Shown piece after piece: positions 12,501-22,500 of a DNA stretch of 64,000 bases (position 1 is its first letter; every line of letters begins with the position of its first letter). Source of the stretch: Tubulanus polymorphus. Its lineage: Eukaryota > Nemertea > Palaeonemertea > Tubulaniformes > Tubulanidae. The notes under the pieces were generated by a model. The model was not told where the DNA came from. It was given only the letters and a program-made list of their open reading frames with translations, and searched no databases. The translations under genes and the position numbers were made by a program. Location: contig NC_134025.1 of NCBI RefSeq assembly GCF_964204645.1, forward strand, positions 20,986,001 to 21,050,000, read 5' to 3'.

Positions 12501-15116
12501 TTCGTCGCGGTTTTGATATTCATAAAAAAATGCGAGGATAACTTACTGAAACTACATATGAAATATTTCTGAATTCCACACCGATTGCTAAACGCGTAAA
12601 ATGACGAGTTTTGTTTCAAAAAAGCTCCGCATGCCGCCGCACCGTCAGGTTTCCCGATTGACCATAATTTCGTCGAATATTCTTCGCTCGCTGAAAAATA
12701 ATATAAATCCTACATAGGATTGTAATTGATAATCAGATGCCTGACGACTTTTTTGAAACCAATAGATACGTAACTAGAAAACCTCATCGTCGTTTGTAAA
12801 ACGGCTAAATCTTTTGCAAATCATGAAAAATTTAGGTCATACCTATACGTGTAGCCTACACTCAAAACGTGTAGTGCCATTTCTTATGACTTGATACTGC
12901 ATACAAGATTGAATATTTTAGTATTATCTCATATTAATCAAATGATATGAAAATGAATTGTTAAGATTTCTTTTTTACTATATATACATAGCTTTATTTC
13001 AAGGAAAATATCACAATAAGTTATTTTGCTGAGGTCAAAATTGACCATTAATGGCATAGTTAAAAATGAAATATTTCTAGAAAGTGATACATTTAGAAAT
13101 GAAAATATTTTCTCATGTTCAGATATTCAAATGGGTAACGTGTCCGTGAGGTGGATGTTGATATGTATTATGTATAGTGTAGATGTTCTTGGGAAGGGAA
13201 ATTATATAAACCGGATAGATATTGATTAGAAAATCTCATCATATCCAAAATGTAATTTATATAGCCATATGTTTGACTGCTGCAGATTCATTTCAACGGA
13301 GAGAACAATTATTGAACCTATGATATCCGTTTATACGCCAGGAATGAACAGAGCGCGGCGTACTCCGTCTGGATGTATTCAGTTCTGTGATAAGTATAAA
13401 CGCTTTTATCTAAAATCATCGCTCTATACCTACTTTGGATATTGTAGATATAAACGTTGTCGATTCCACCGCAAAGATTATTACTGTCACCCCGACACGG
13501 TACGTCGCAATTGTTTTGACTAACCGACGATGCTGGTGACCATGATTTCGCACAAAGACACGTATCACCTCCCTAGAAAATACTATCTAAAATTCGACCA
13601 ATTATGTTCAGTAATATTTTAGCCACGGTCACAGGAGCATTTATGGTGCGTACCAAATTTGGCCCGACAAAAAACGTCGGACCAGGCTCGAGCCAAATTG
13701 CGTGTGAATCGCATATTGTTGCGGGGTGTCTCACTTCGCTTTGTTTGAGCATTGTTTAGTGGTTTACGCGCGCTCTAATTAGGTACGGCCCAAATTTGGC
13801 GCGGGCCCGATAGTACCAACTAGATCCGGGCCAAATACTCTCCGTGTGATCGCAGCTATATTGTTAAACATTCAGACAACTCCAATTGCTGGATATATCT
13901 CACAATATGTATCATCCTAACGTTGGTCGTGCCTGTTCAAACAAGCAAGTGCGTGGTTCTTTACCTGAAGAGCCGCAAATTTGTACTGTGCCTGCGATCT
14001 ACAGCTTTTGATACAATTTAATGGGCTTATTGCAGCTAGCTTTTCTGTACGCGTGAAAGTTTCGTTATCCCCTTTGTAGCATCCTTGCGCTTGTAAAATT
14101 ACGTTCCCTTCAAATGAAATGGAATATATAGAAGCATCAAATTGATGGCAAGTTAATTCTGCATATCTAATTGTACTTGAATCTTACCATTAGTCCAACG
14201 CCATTGGTCAGGGTTGTAATAAAGCCCGATTCTATATGTAAGTGATTTCGTCAATTGCGCAGAAAGAAAATGTTGTATGTCTTCATTCCTAATCTCGGCT
14301 CTCGTCGTGTCAATTGGACAGCTTACCCCCTAATAGGCCATAGGAACAAAAAACACCGGCATCAAAAGTATCTATTTTGAAAGAACTACATTTTAAAGGT
14401 GTAAAATGAACCGCGAGCACAGTTTTGTATTTTGAAGAAATTATGCTGTTTTCTTTGGACATACCTCGTGAAAATAATAACAAACTCCGTCGTATTCGAT
14501 TCCTCGTGTCGCCAGTTTCGTTGGGCATGTTATGTTAGCTCCTGTTTCTGAAAAATGACCACGTGATATTGATGTCACTCAGCTATTGCCCATTGAATAG
14601 TCATGAAAATATATATTTTTAAGTAGTGCATTTCAACTGCATTTTAGCGGGCATCATCAAATGCAATCTTATACTCATTTCTTCTTTTAATTCTTCATTC
14701 ATTTCATATACCCACAAAAGATAATTTGCATAGAAAAAAAGTTGGCACATTATACTGAAGAACTAAGAAACAAGTAAAGCTATGTTTCATCACCCTGGAG
14801 TAATCATTTGACTACAAATGATAACTCCAAGATTGCATTCAGCACGCGTATTCTTTCTTCTCGCATATTCTTTCTTCCTCTAGTTTCACAGGGCTAAACG
14901 CGATAAAATTTGTATCGTTGAAGTCAATTGTCATACAAGTATGAATCATGATACTAAAGGAACACGCGAATCTAAACAATCATATCTAATCCAAGGATTC
15001 TTAGTTTATTAAACAAATATTTACTCAATTCAGTATATACACACGGTACGAACGATTTACCTACCCGACTGAAATATTGCTACGGTGAAAATGAACAGAA
15101 AAAATGCAAGCGCCAT
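9599..15116 (-). CDS. Type I receptor: CTLD with inserted WSC, second CTLD, TM, Tyr-rich tail (receptor A)
   Basis: Eleven exons (in transcript order): 15116-15065, 14547-14465, 14329-14188, 14083-13965, 13572-13434, 12690-12547, 12412-12161, 11900-11751, 11577-11386, 10619-10535, 10076-9599; 611 residues, all phases consistent. Signal peptide 1-17; first CTLD half ~24-92 (GVCYYF, then QWRWTNG); WSC ~93-177 with eight Cys and CGGIDNVYIY; second half of CTLD1 ~179-226 (LWSIGKPDG, CGIQKYFIC); CTLD2 ~230-360 (WFEARLRCNSLGG, WIGLAKDLWTWG); Ser/Thr stalk 361-424; TM ~425-447; tail to 611. The tail holds YFDM (a YxxM PI3K-type motif), YEMV and YELQ. CTLD2 lacks a clear FIC ending. A plasma-membrane glycan or pattern receptor is inferred; the ligand is unknown. 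The paralog is at 19589-24455. Confidence 0.85.
13626..13853. repeat. Second copy of the GGGCC-rich TIR element
   Basis: This shares CGGACCAGGC, CGCTTTGTTTGAGCATTG and CTCTCCGTGTGATCGCAGC with the element at 7953-8397, but is shorter and decayed. It lies in the receptor A intron between the two WSC exons. Confidence 0.65.
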
Positions 15117-15351
15117 TTAGATTTGTTCCAACGTCTTTTAAGAAACATATATACGGGGTTTCACATTAATTTTTATCTACGTGCAGACCTATATACCGAA
15201 CAAGAAATCGATCATTAGGTCCGTGTATACACTTAGCGATATTCTGATTAAATAGTTATTACCTTACGGTACGTCGGCGGTCATATTTATCTATGCTAAA
15301 ACATTGAATTATATCTAAAACGTGTACTGCCGTCTCTATCGTCTTCAGAAC
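15117..15351. promoter_or_regulatory. 235-bp divergent start-to-start spacer
   Basis: The receptor A start codon (15116, minus) and the predicted start of the small unknown gene (15352, plus) are separated by only 235 bp. The interval must hold both 5' UTRs and core promoters, unless one gene has an undetected upstream exon. I see no TATA box in a convincing position. A shared bidirectional promoter is inference. Confidence 0.4.
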
Positions 15352-18300
15352 ATGGACAGCCCGGGGAGGCATTTTCATGAGAAATTAGACGGTGATGAAA
15401 TATAACTATGGCACGATGCAAAACAAACACGGTAAATAAGTGCATTGTAAAAGATTTTGAATATCCATAAACCGTTAGTTAATTTGTAAACAGTACTTAA
15501 AGTAATCGATGATTCATTTCTACATATTTAGAACAGCTGTGATTTTAATGGTAGATTTCATGCCCAAATGAATACGTGCGTTGATCAGATTTCATCTCAT
15601 CGCGTACATGTACAATACATGTTAGAAGTGATATCGCTAATGCATTTGTGAATGGAACTTATTTGATGTTTCAGTTGATACACTGGACAAACGGATTCGC
15701 TTTTTGTGCACTCGCTACCCATCGGATTCCGGTAAGTAATTATTACGTAATAAAGGGGGAAAATATTATCAGAAAGTGGATGAATGAAAAGTCTCAAAAA
15801 CGTCGTAACAATGAGTATCAATTTATGCCTTTGAGTTGATTATCTACCATCTTCTGCCGAGTTTGCAATATTTAAATGACTATTTAAACTATGCAATATA
15901 TCCAATGACTTTGTGATAATTTCTAAAAATCGCTGTCAATTTTGACTTGCGATGGAACTATTCTTGGATTAGAAATCCCCAAAAATATTAGGCATGTCTG
16001 ATATTTCCTCATCATTATCCCAAGACCCTTCCGTAGTATCAAATTCTGGGCTGATTGGACTAAGAAGTTGAATCCATTAATCTATGCATGCTTCGTAGAG
16101 TTCGAATCCGGCAACGAGTAAATTCTTATCTAGGTCGATGGTTCTGGTCAATCGGAAAAAATGAAACATCGAATTCGTTGATACTGGAGACACGCCCAAC
16201 AACGCACACCAACAAAATGTATTGGATTGGTTATAAGAATGAATGTTTATATGTATTTCACGCATATACAGTAAACCTTGTGTAAGTCGGGGCGGTGAAA
16301 GTCGCTTATATCGGATAAATATTGATGGTTCCGATTGGTCCTTCTCTCTTTCAAAAAATTTATATTCCGAACTCGTAGTACTTTTCTTGGTCCCAAAATG
16401 AAAAAAAAATCAGTGAAGATCTCTCACAAAAAGTCGGAGGGCTATTTTCCTCCCGTTGCAGTTAAATTTCATCTGACCCCTGCTCCTCGCTTAAATCCTT
16501 TCTTGAAGATGTTGATTTGATTATTCCGTTTACAGGAACTTAGTCTCATTTCTCGGACTTTTTTCCAGTAGGGGGATTTTTTCTTTTTCCCAGAAGATAC
16601 GACTAGCACAAGGTTTTTACTGTACATGTACATGTATAAAAAACTCATTTAACGGTTTGTACTTATAACATATTTCATTCCTTCTACAGCTTATCTATCC
16701 AAGTTTGATCTGTCGTTGGAGCAAATTCTAGAAGACTTCTTCTGGCTGAGACACAAGCGCGTTGTCATCAGCGATTTCAGCCACGTCGGGAAGGATGCAG
16801 TTGTTGTGATACGTTCTAACGACTGGTGCATGTGGACATTAACGGTGGATAATGACCAGGGTAGCGACGAAGGGGTTTTTCTGTATATCCCGTCTGTGAA
16901 CGAATATGCGCAGCTGATTAAAGGTATGGAATGTGTTTGAATTTTGGCCACGAAAGAATCGAAAGTGAAAAAGAATTTGTTAATTGATGAAAGCTTTTGT
17001 TTCATACTACATCACTATGTATTGCGGATGGAGATGCGATGATTTAAACTGGTCGCATAAGGCTAAACAAATTGATACCTTGTTTCTCATTTGATTCTAC
17101 TAAGCTCAAAGTTTACACGGCTGGCCGTCTATCTATCTTGTATAACATTACTTTTTTTTAAATCACGATCGAGCTAAAAATAACAGATCAGCAAACAACT
17201 CCAATCAGTTGCTTGCCGGTTCAGGCTAGTCGGAAGATTGTCTGAATGAACCGGAACTGATATTTCCAATTATGTACTTCGATATTTTAAAACAAAAAAT
17301 GTTAACCGACCGTTGATCACACAACTATATCTGTACTTCGATTTCCGATTTCAGAATCAAACCCCCTGTTTCGATCCCGGCAGGTGTGGTGGGTTTGTAG
17401 GGACACCGAATCAAACGAAACCTACCAATCAAATAAATAACAGGGTCAGTCCCTATACTAAGATAGAAAAAAAATAACAGACCCAGCTAATTGAAATTTC
17501 AAATCCCATTGCAGTTAACAAAATGACCCGGCCGATTAGGAAAAACAAGGTATCACTTTTAGCCTAAACACCCTAATCCGTGATAGCTGGTGATAAATAG
17601 AAAGTTCCTCGCTAAAGATTTACGTGGAATAACGTGTAGGACCACAACGTGTCAGCTGTTGGCTATATATGTTGACTTTATATGTTGACTATTGGTTAGG
17701 ATATATACACGCATGTATAACAGTCATAGAGTGGACATATTGTTTTATAGTTGAAATATGTATGATAATTTCCAACACCAGATAAAAAACGTTTTTTTTT
17801 ATATACATGTATTTTGACAAGACCGAAACCAGTCCGAATTACCAGATCAGTTTATTCTGACAATCTTATGGTTCTGCGCACAAAAACTTGCCTTGGTGAC
17901 AGGGCCTTTTCAGTGTGCGGCCCTAAACTGTGGAACAGTCTTCCATCGGAACTAAGGTCTGCCAAATCCGTTGACAGTTTCAAAACCATGTTAAAGTCCT
18001 GGCTGTTTAAAGAGCACTTCCCCACTGAGGAGATAGCGCTTTGAACACGTATTGTGGAAAGGCGCTATAGTTAAAAGACACTATGTTATGTTATGTTATG
18101 TTAATCATTTTTAAGAATTATTAGATATTGGAATGAAATTTTTCAAAATAAATACATCATTCTAAAACCAAAAGACTACTTCCATCACAAATATCGTCAC
18201 CTCACTGTGCATATTCTATGATATTTTGTTACTGTTGATCAGACCTCTTATTTTTTCAGCTGATGATAAATATGGGAATATTTTCATGGAAATATTCGGT

Positions 18301-19069
18301 AAAGGAGTTGTTCAGATGGAATTTGAAGGTATATCTGTCATATTCTGGTTCCGTTAGCTATGTTATGTAGACTGGAGGAGCTCTGATAAAATAACCTCAA
18401 ATATCACTCTGAAACTCTACAATAACAAGTAGAACAATATTACTTTGAATCAGCAGTGGTGTTTTCTCGCCGTTTTTTTTTTTCTCAGGGGAACGTATGT
18501 TTATTTTGTTAATTCATAGATCGAACATGCCAACATAAATTTTTTTCTTATTCGAAAATCGTACGTTTTTTGTTTTTTAATTCAAAAATCGGAAAAATTA
18601 TCTTGATTGGAAAATATGGCCCAGAACGGCAGTATTTCATATTTTGGAATGTATTTATGGTTTAAGGAAAACGATTTAAAATTTTGACGATATATGTCTC
18701 GTCAGTAAATGGAAAAAAATTATTTACTAATTCGATTATCGGACGAGTTATATCTCATCAAAGATTACCTGATTTTTTTTCTGAAGTCATAAATCAGAAA
18801 AAAAAACTTTTTTCTCATGTACATAGGACACTACCGTACGATTCAAACTTTCAAATTCATTATATGGTACTTGAGCTGAAATACCACTACTGATATGAAT
18901 CTATAAATTCTATAATTTCGATAGTGAGTCTTGCGCTGGACACGTGTCTATTACAAGTCAACCAATTCTGATGACTTTTCTTGTAGAATCGCCGCCAACG
19001 AACCAATCACGTTGCAGCTTCAAAGAAATTCTCGCTTCGATTTTCTGCTGTTGTCGTCGTTGTAAATAG
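15352..19069 (+). CDS. Small unknown protein with C-terminal CCC..CK membrane-anchor-like tail
   Basis: Five exons (15352-15391, 15675-15731, 16690-16923, 18260-18328, 18987-19069) give 160 residues, with all junctions at phase 1. I do not recognise the family. The body is dense in aromatic and charged residues (FFWLRHKRVVISDFSHVGKD, WCMWTLTVDND) and looks like one compact domain. No signal peptide or TM helix is visible. The C-terminus ends IFCCCRRCK: three adjacent Cys (154-156) plus Cys159 in a basic patch, as in S-palmitoylated peripheral membrane proteins. AATAAA at 19155-19160 lies about 85 nt past the stop. It sits between two receptor genes on the other strand. The first exon (40 nt) is the weakest part; the main exon at 16690-16923 is strong. 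Confidence 0.65.
16082..16215 (+). repeat. tRNA-related SINE-like repeat, copy 1
   Basis: A B-box-like GAGTTCGAATCC (16096-16107) is followed by GGTTCTGGTCAATCGG and GAAACATCGAATTCG. The same order occurs at 32695-32880 (GGTTCTAATCTC, then TCTGGTCACTCG, then GAAACATCGAACTC). It is probably a tRNA-derived short retroelement. Confidence 0.5.
16267..16624. repeat. TIR element, ACAGTAAACCTTG ends
   Basis: The element starts ACAGTAAACCTTGTGTAAGT and ends with the near-complement CACAAGGTTTTTACTGTA. The interior repeats AAGTCGGA-like units. Better preserved relatives are at 34211-34400 and 50806-50947. It lies in an intron of the small unknown gene. Confidence 0.7.
17061..17564. repeat. TIR element, GGCTAAA...GATACCTTGTTTCTC ends, copy 1
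   Basis: The left end is GGCTAAACAAATTGATACCT and the right end is AGGAAAAACAAGGTATCAC...TTTTAGCC. Further copies are at 36912, 47176, 55443 and 60209. This copy is about twice the length of the ~200-bp members, so it probably has an insertion. Confidence 0.75.
17800..18102 (+). mobile_element. 5'-truncated LINE, 3' end of reverse-transcriptase ORF and tail
   Basis: An open frame ends at 18044. Its last ~60 residues carry the typical non-LTR retrotransposon C-terminus: GDRAFSVCGPKLWNSLPSEL, then SFKTMLKSWLF. The 3' UTR reads GGAAAGGCGCTATAGTTAAA and ends in (TATGT)n. This matches CR1/L2/Rex-type LINE tails; the exact clade cannot be set from this piece. Nearly all of the element is missing. 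It lies in an intron of the small unknown gene. Confidence 0.8.
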
Positions 19070-19383
19070 AGTTCGAAAAGGAAATGGACCCAGGCCTTAA
19101 TGTATACGATCATATTATGAATTGACGATTGTGCGATATGGGCTGATTTGTGTAAATAAATCATTTTAGAGTAAAATCTCGTAATTTCTAGTTCTTAAGT
19201 GTGTGTCTTCATTACGACAAGTGTCAGAATCGATATCAAAAACCCAATGGATGTTTTTTAAATTTTCCGTTAATCCGTTATTATTCACAATATATTTGTT
19301 GAACGAAGAAATATTAGAATTAGTGGTAGATTAGCCACACCCTGATGCGGAGAAGAAATGATATGCTTAAAACCTACTATAAT

Positions 19384-19560
19384 CTACAGAATCTGAAAAG
19401 ATTGAAATCGAATTTCATTGATCAAGAATTAAAATCAAAATACACGACGTTGTTTCGCATTCTCTTTAAAGATCATCGTCAGGTTAGTTCGAAACGTCGT
19501 GAATTTTGATTTTAATTCTTGACAAACACAATTCGTTTTCAATCTTCTCGGATTCTGTAT
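19384..19560. repeat. Long-armed foldback element with CGAAACGTCGTG core
   Basis: Arms of ~75 bp: ACAGAATCTGAAAAGATTG with GATCAAGAATTAAAATCAAA on the left, answered by TTTGATTTTAATTCTTGAC and CAATCTTCTCGGATTCTGT on the right. The centre holds AGATCATCGTCAGG and CGAAACGTCGTG, shared with the element at 37588-37813. It fills the spacer between the small gene and receptor B. Confidence 0.8.
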
Positions 19561-19588
19561 AATGTGGGTTTTGAACTTATTATCAGAA

Positions 19589-22500
19589 CTAGTTTTGAAG
19601 AGTTTCGTAAGTGCTCTCTGTTTGAGGTCCTGAGTTCAGCTCCGTAGGCTGTAGATTAACAGTGGCACCGCGTGGATCCGGTACTGGATACGCGGAATAG
19701 ACGTAACAATACGGATCGAGAGTCAGCTGTTCGGTGTCATTGTTCTGGTTAAAACTTCTGTTAAACTCGTCGACGACGTCATCACTAGGAGTTGGAATCT
19801 TTTCTCGTTGTCGAACAGGTGGCGGAGGGGCGTCATCGGGTGGCGGAGGAATGTCCAACAGATTGTCGAGGAAATCGTAATCGCCAAGGTCATCACGATC
19901 TGTTAGAACGGACGTTTTAGCGGTGAGGGGAGAGTGACGTTTTTGCGTAGGTACTTTTTTGACTGGTTCGTCCACTACGCGTGTTGTATGCGGCATCGGT
20001 GTATCTCTAGATGGAGCCATACCGGATACCAAATAACCACCCTCGTCCACATTGGTTTCAGGTCCGTGTTCCTTGATCGGATCTTCGGCGTTCCCCATTC
20101 GTGAGATTTTACTCAGTTCATTTCTCTGCGAAAGTGTAACGACATTTTCGCTGCCAACCCGATAGCGTACCGTTGGTGGAACAACTGCCACGTTAGATGC
20201 GCTCTTAGGTCGGTTTGGTTGAGCTGAAACGCGACCATCATTGGGGTTGACTGCGCAAACCGGGCCGCCGATCTTCTTGATATGCGTCGTTTGTGAGGAT
20301 GAGTATGACAGATTCTCGAACTCTGACGCCGCCGGCGGCAAACGACCAGCTTTGAACTGCTTATTCGTTCTACAGAAAGAAAAAATAAATTTATTTCAAC
20401 TGGATTACCTAGGATTATCCTTTGGTTTCATAATATTTTGATTTTCTAGCTTCATAGTGCAAGATGTTTTCTTACTTCCATCTCCGATAGACTACGAATA
20501 GTAATACAAGTATACCAATAAGCAGTATGACACCAATTACAATTCCAGTTACGCCACCTACAAAATAGATTTATATGTTAATTTGGATATCTCACATGTT
20601 ATACAGGTGCCACATGATTGTATTCTATAAATGTCTATTGCCTACCGGGTCCGATTTTTTCATTCGTAGCTCCACCAATTATTGCTGGAAATTAAGGGAT
20701 GAAAGTTGCAACAAATGTGAAAGATTAATGCGTTTATTCTATAGCGTGCACGCCAAGACATAACCCGAAACACGAAACAGGAACGCTTAATCCGGTGACC
20801 GTGTGCGTTGCTCCGAAACACGAAGAGCGTTTATTGAAACACGGCTTCGCTTCGTGCGATCGTGAGAAAACCGAATCATCGAAACACAAATATCTGCTTC
20901 GTGTTTCTGGTATATTTCTTGCTGCTAGGCTTAAGAATACATAAATATATTCCTACCACTAGCCGTGTGAGTGCTGCGAATGATTTCTGTCGAAACATCA
21001 ATAGTTACTCGCTCAGTGGAATGTGGTGTAGAAGAGACATCGGAACGAATAGAGGACGCGTTGTAACCAGCTGTAGACTTTTCTGTAGATGATGTATTAG
21101 AAACGGTAGTCATCTGAGAAGAAGAAGTCTTCGGAACTGTTGTAGGACTCAGGGAAATCGTTGTCCGTGGAACAATAACTAGAAATGTAAGATCTTAAAT
21201 TGAGTAGTTGAAATATGACATTTATTACAATATGATCTGCCTGAGGAATGTTTTGTTGCCAATGATTAAGATACACTGTTTATATACAATGTGTTACAAT
21301 GATTGATATGGCCGCGTTTTGTGCAATATACCTTTTTCGCAAATCTTTTTCAATGTCGACATCGTTGCACTGTTAGATACTGTCTTGCGTTGCCATGTCA
21401 TGTGCTTTCGGGATGACGGCAACTTGTTTACCCGCCCGCAAGAAACTACGCTAGGTCCAGTGAACAACACGGGCAAATCTTTTTCCCAAGCGGTGAACAC
21501 TGCTTCATTGTCTAGAAAAGAAATCTCCATAACCACGATCACGAAAGACATATAGAATTTAGAAAACGAAAGGGTTATTCATTGCAGCAACGTTTTGACT
21601 GTAACAAAAACATTTTTATGAGCCATCATCAGATAGGCATTTCATTCTCTAAATTGTTTGTTTTTTGGGTTTATAGTCACTTATCTTTTCTAGTAATGTA
21701 TATACAAGTTGAAATACCTAAACTAACGCTGTCTCCCCAATACCACAAATCTTTCGTAAGTCCAGTCCAGAATCTTCCATCGGCGTTTTTCAAAAGTCTG
21801 GATACTGTCCTGTAAGCGGACATATCTCTGATTTCCATTAAATGACCCCCTTGCGATTTACAAATCATTCGGGCTTCGAACCAAGAACTGGATTCTTTTG
21901 ATACGTTCGCATCGATTCCTATTGGAGAGAGAAATAGAGGCGCCATATATGAAATACAGCCGACAAAGTTATATTACAAACCAATAGAAAACTGATAACA
22001 AAAAACTTGTCCAATGTGCCCAATTTTTGTCTGAAGTGTGGAACTGGACACATAGATTGATGATTTTACACCTTTTGTCGATCAACATTAAAGAGGGTCC
22101 CAATGAACCTTATTTCTTTGGTTCTCGAACCTTTTTCGGTGGATTCACTGGCGGGAGTGTCATGACCAGAGCGAATACAAAAAGGGAAATTAAACTGGAA
22201 TCTCGTTACAACGAACTTCAATCTGTTCGTTATGACCGATACCCGGTAGTTCGTTATGTCTAGACGTATGGAAATCATTAAATTCTCTTACTTGGGACAC
22301 GATTTTGAATTTGGAATATCCGATTAATCGTTGTATCTGAGTTCGTTGTAACGAGGTTCCACTGTAGTATCATTATTTCCATGATTCCGCTTTGAATACT
22401 CACCCGACATGCAGATAAACTGTTTTGGTGATATGCATCGTTCGACTGACATCGTGTACTTGTCTTCGGTGGCGTTGTGTTGCAGTGCTCCACATCCTAA

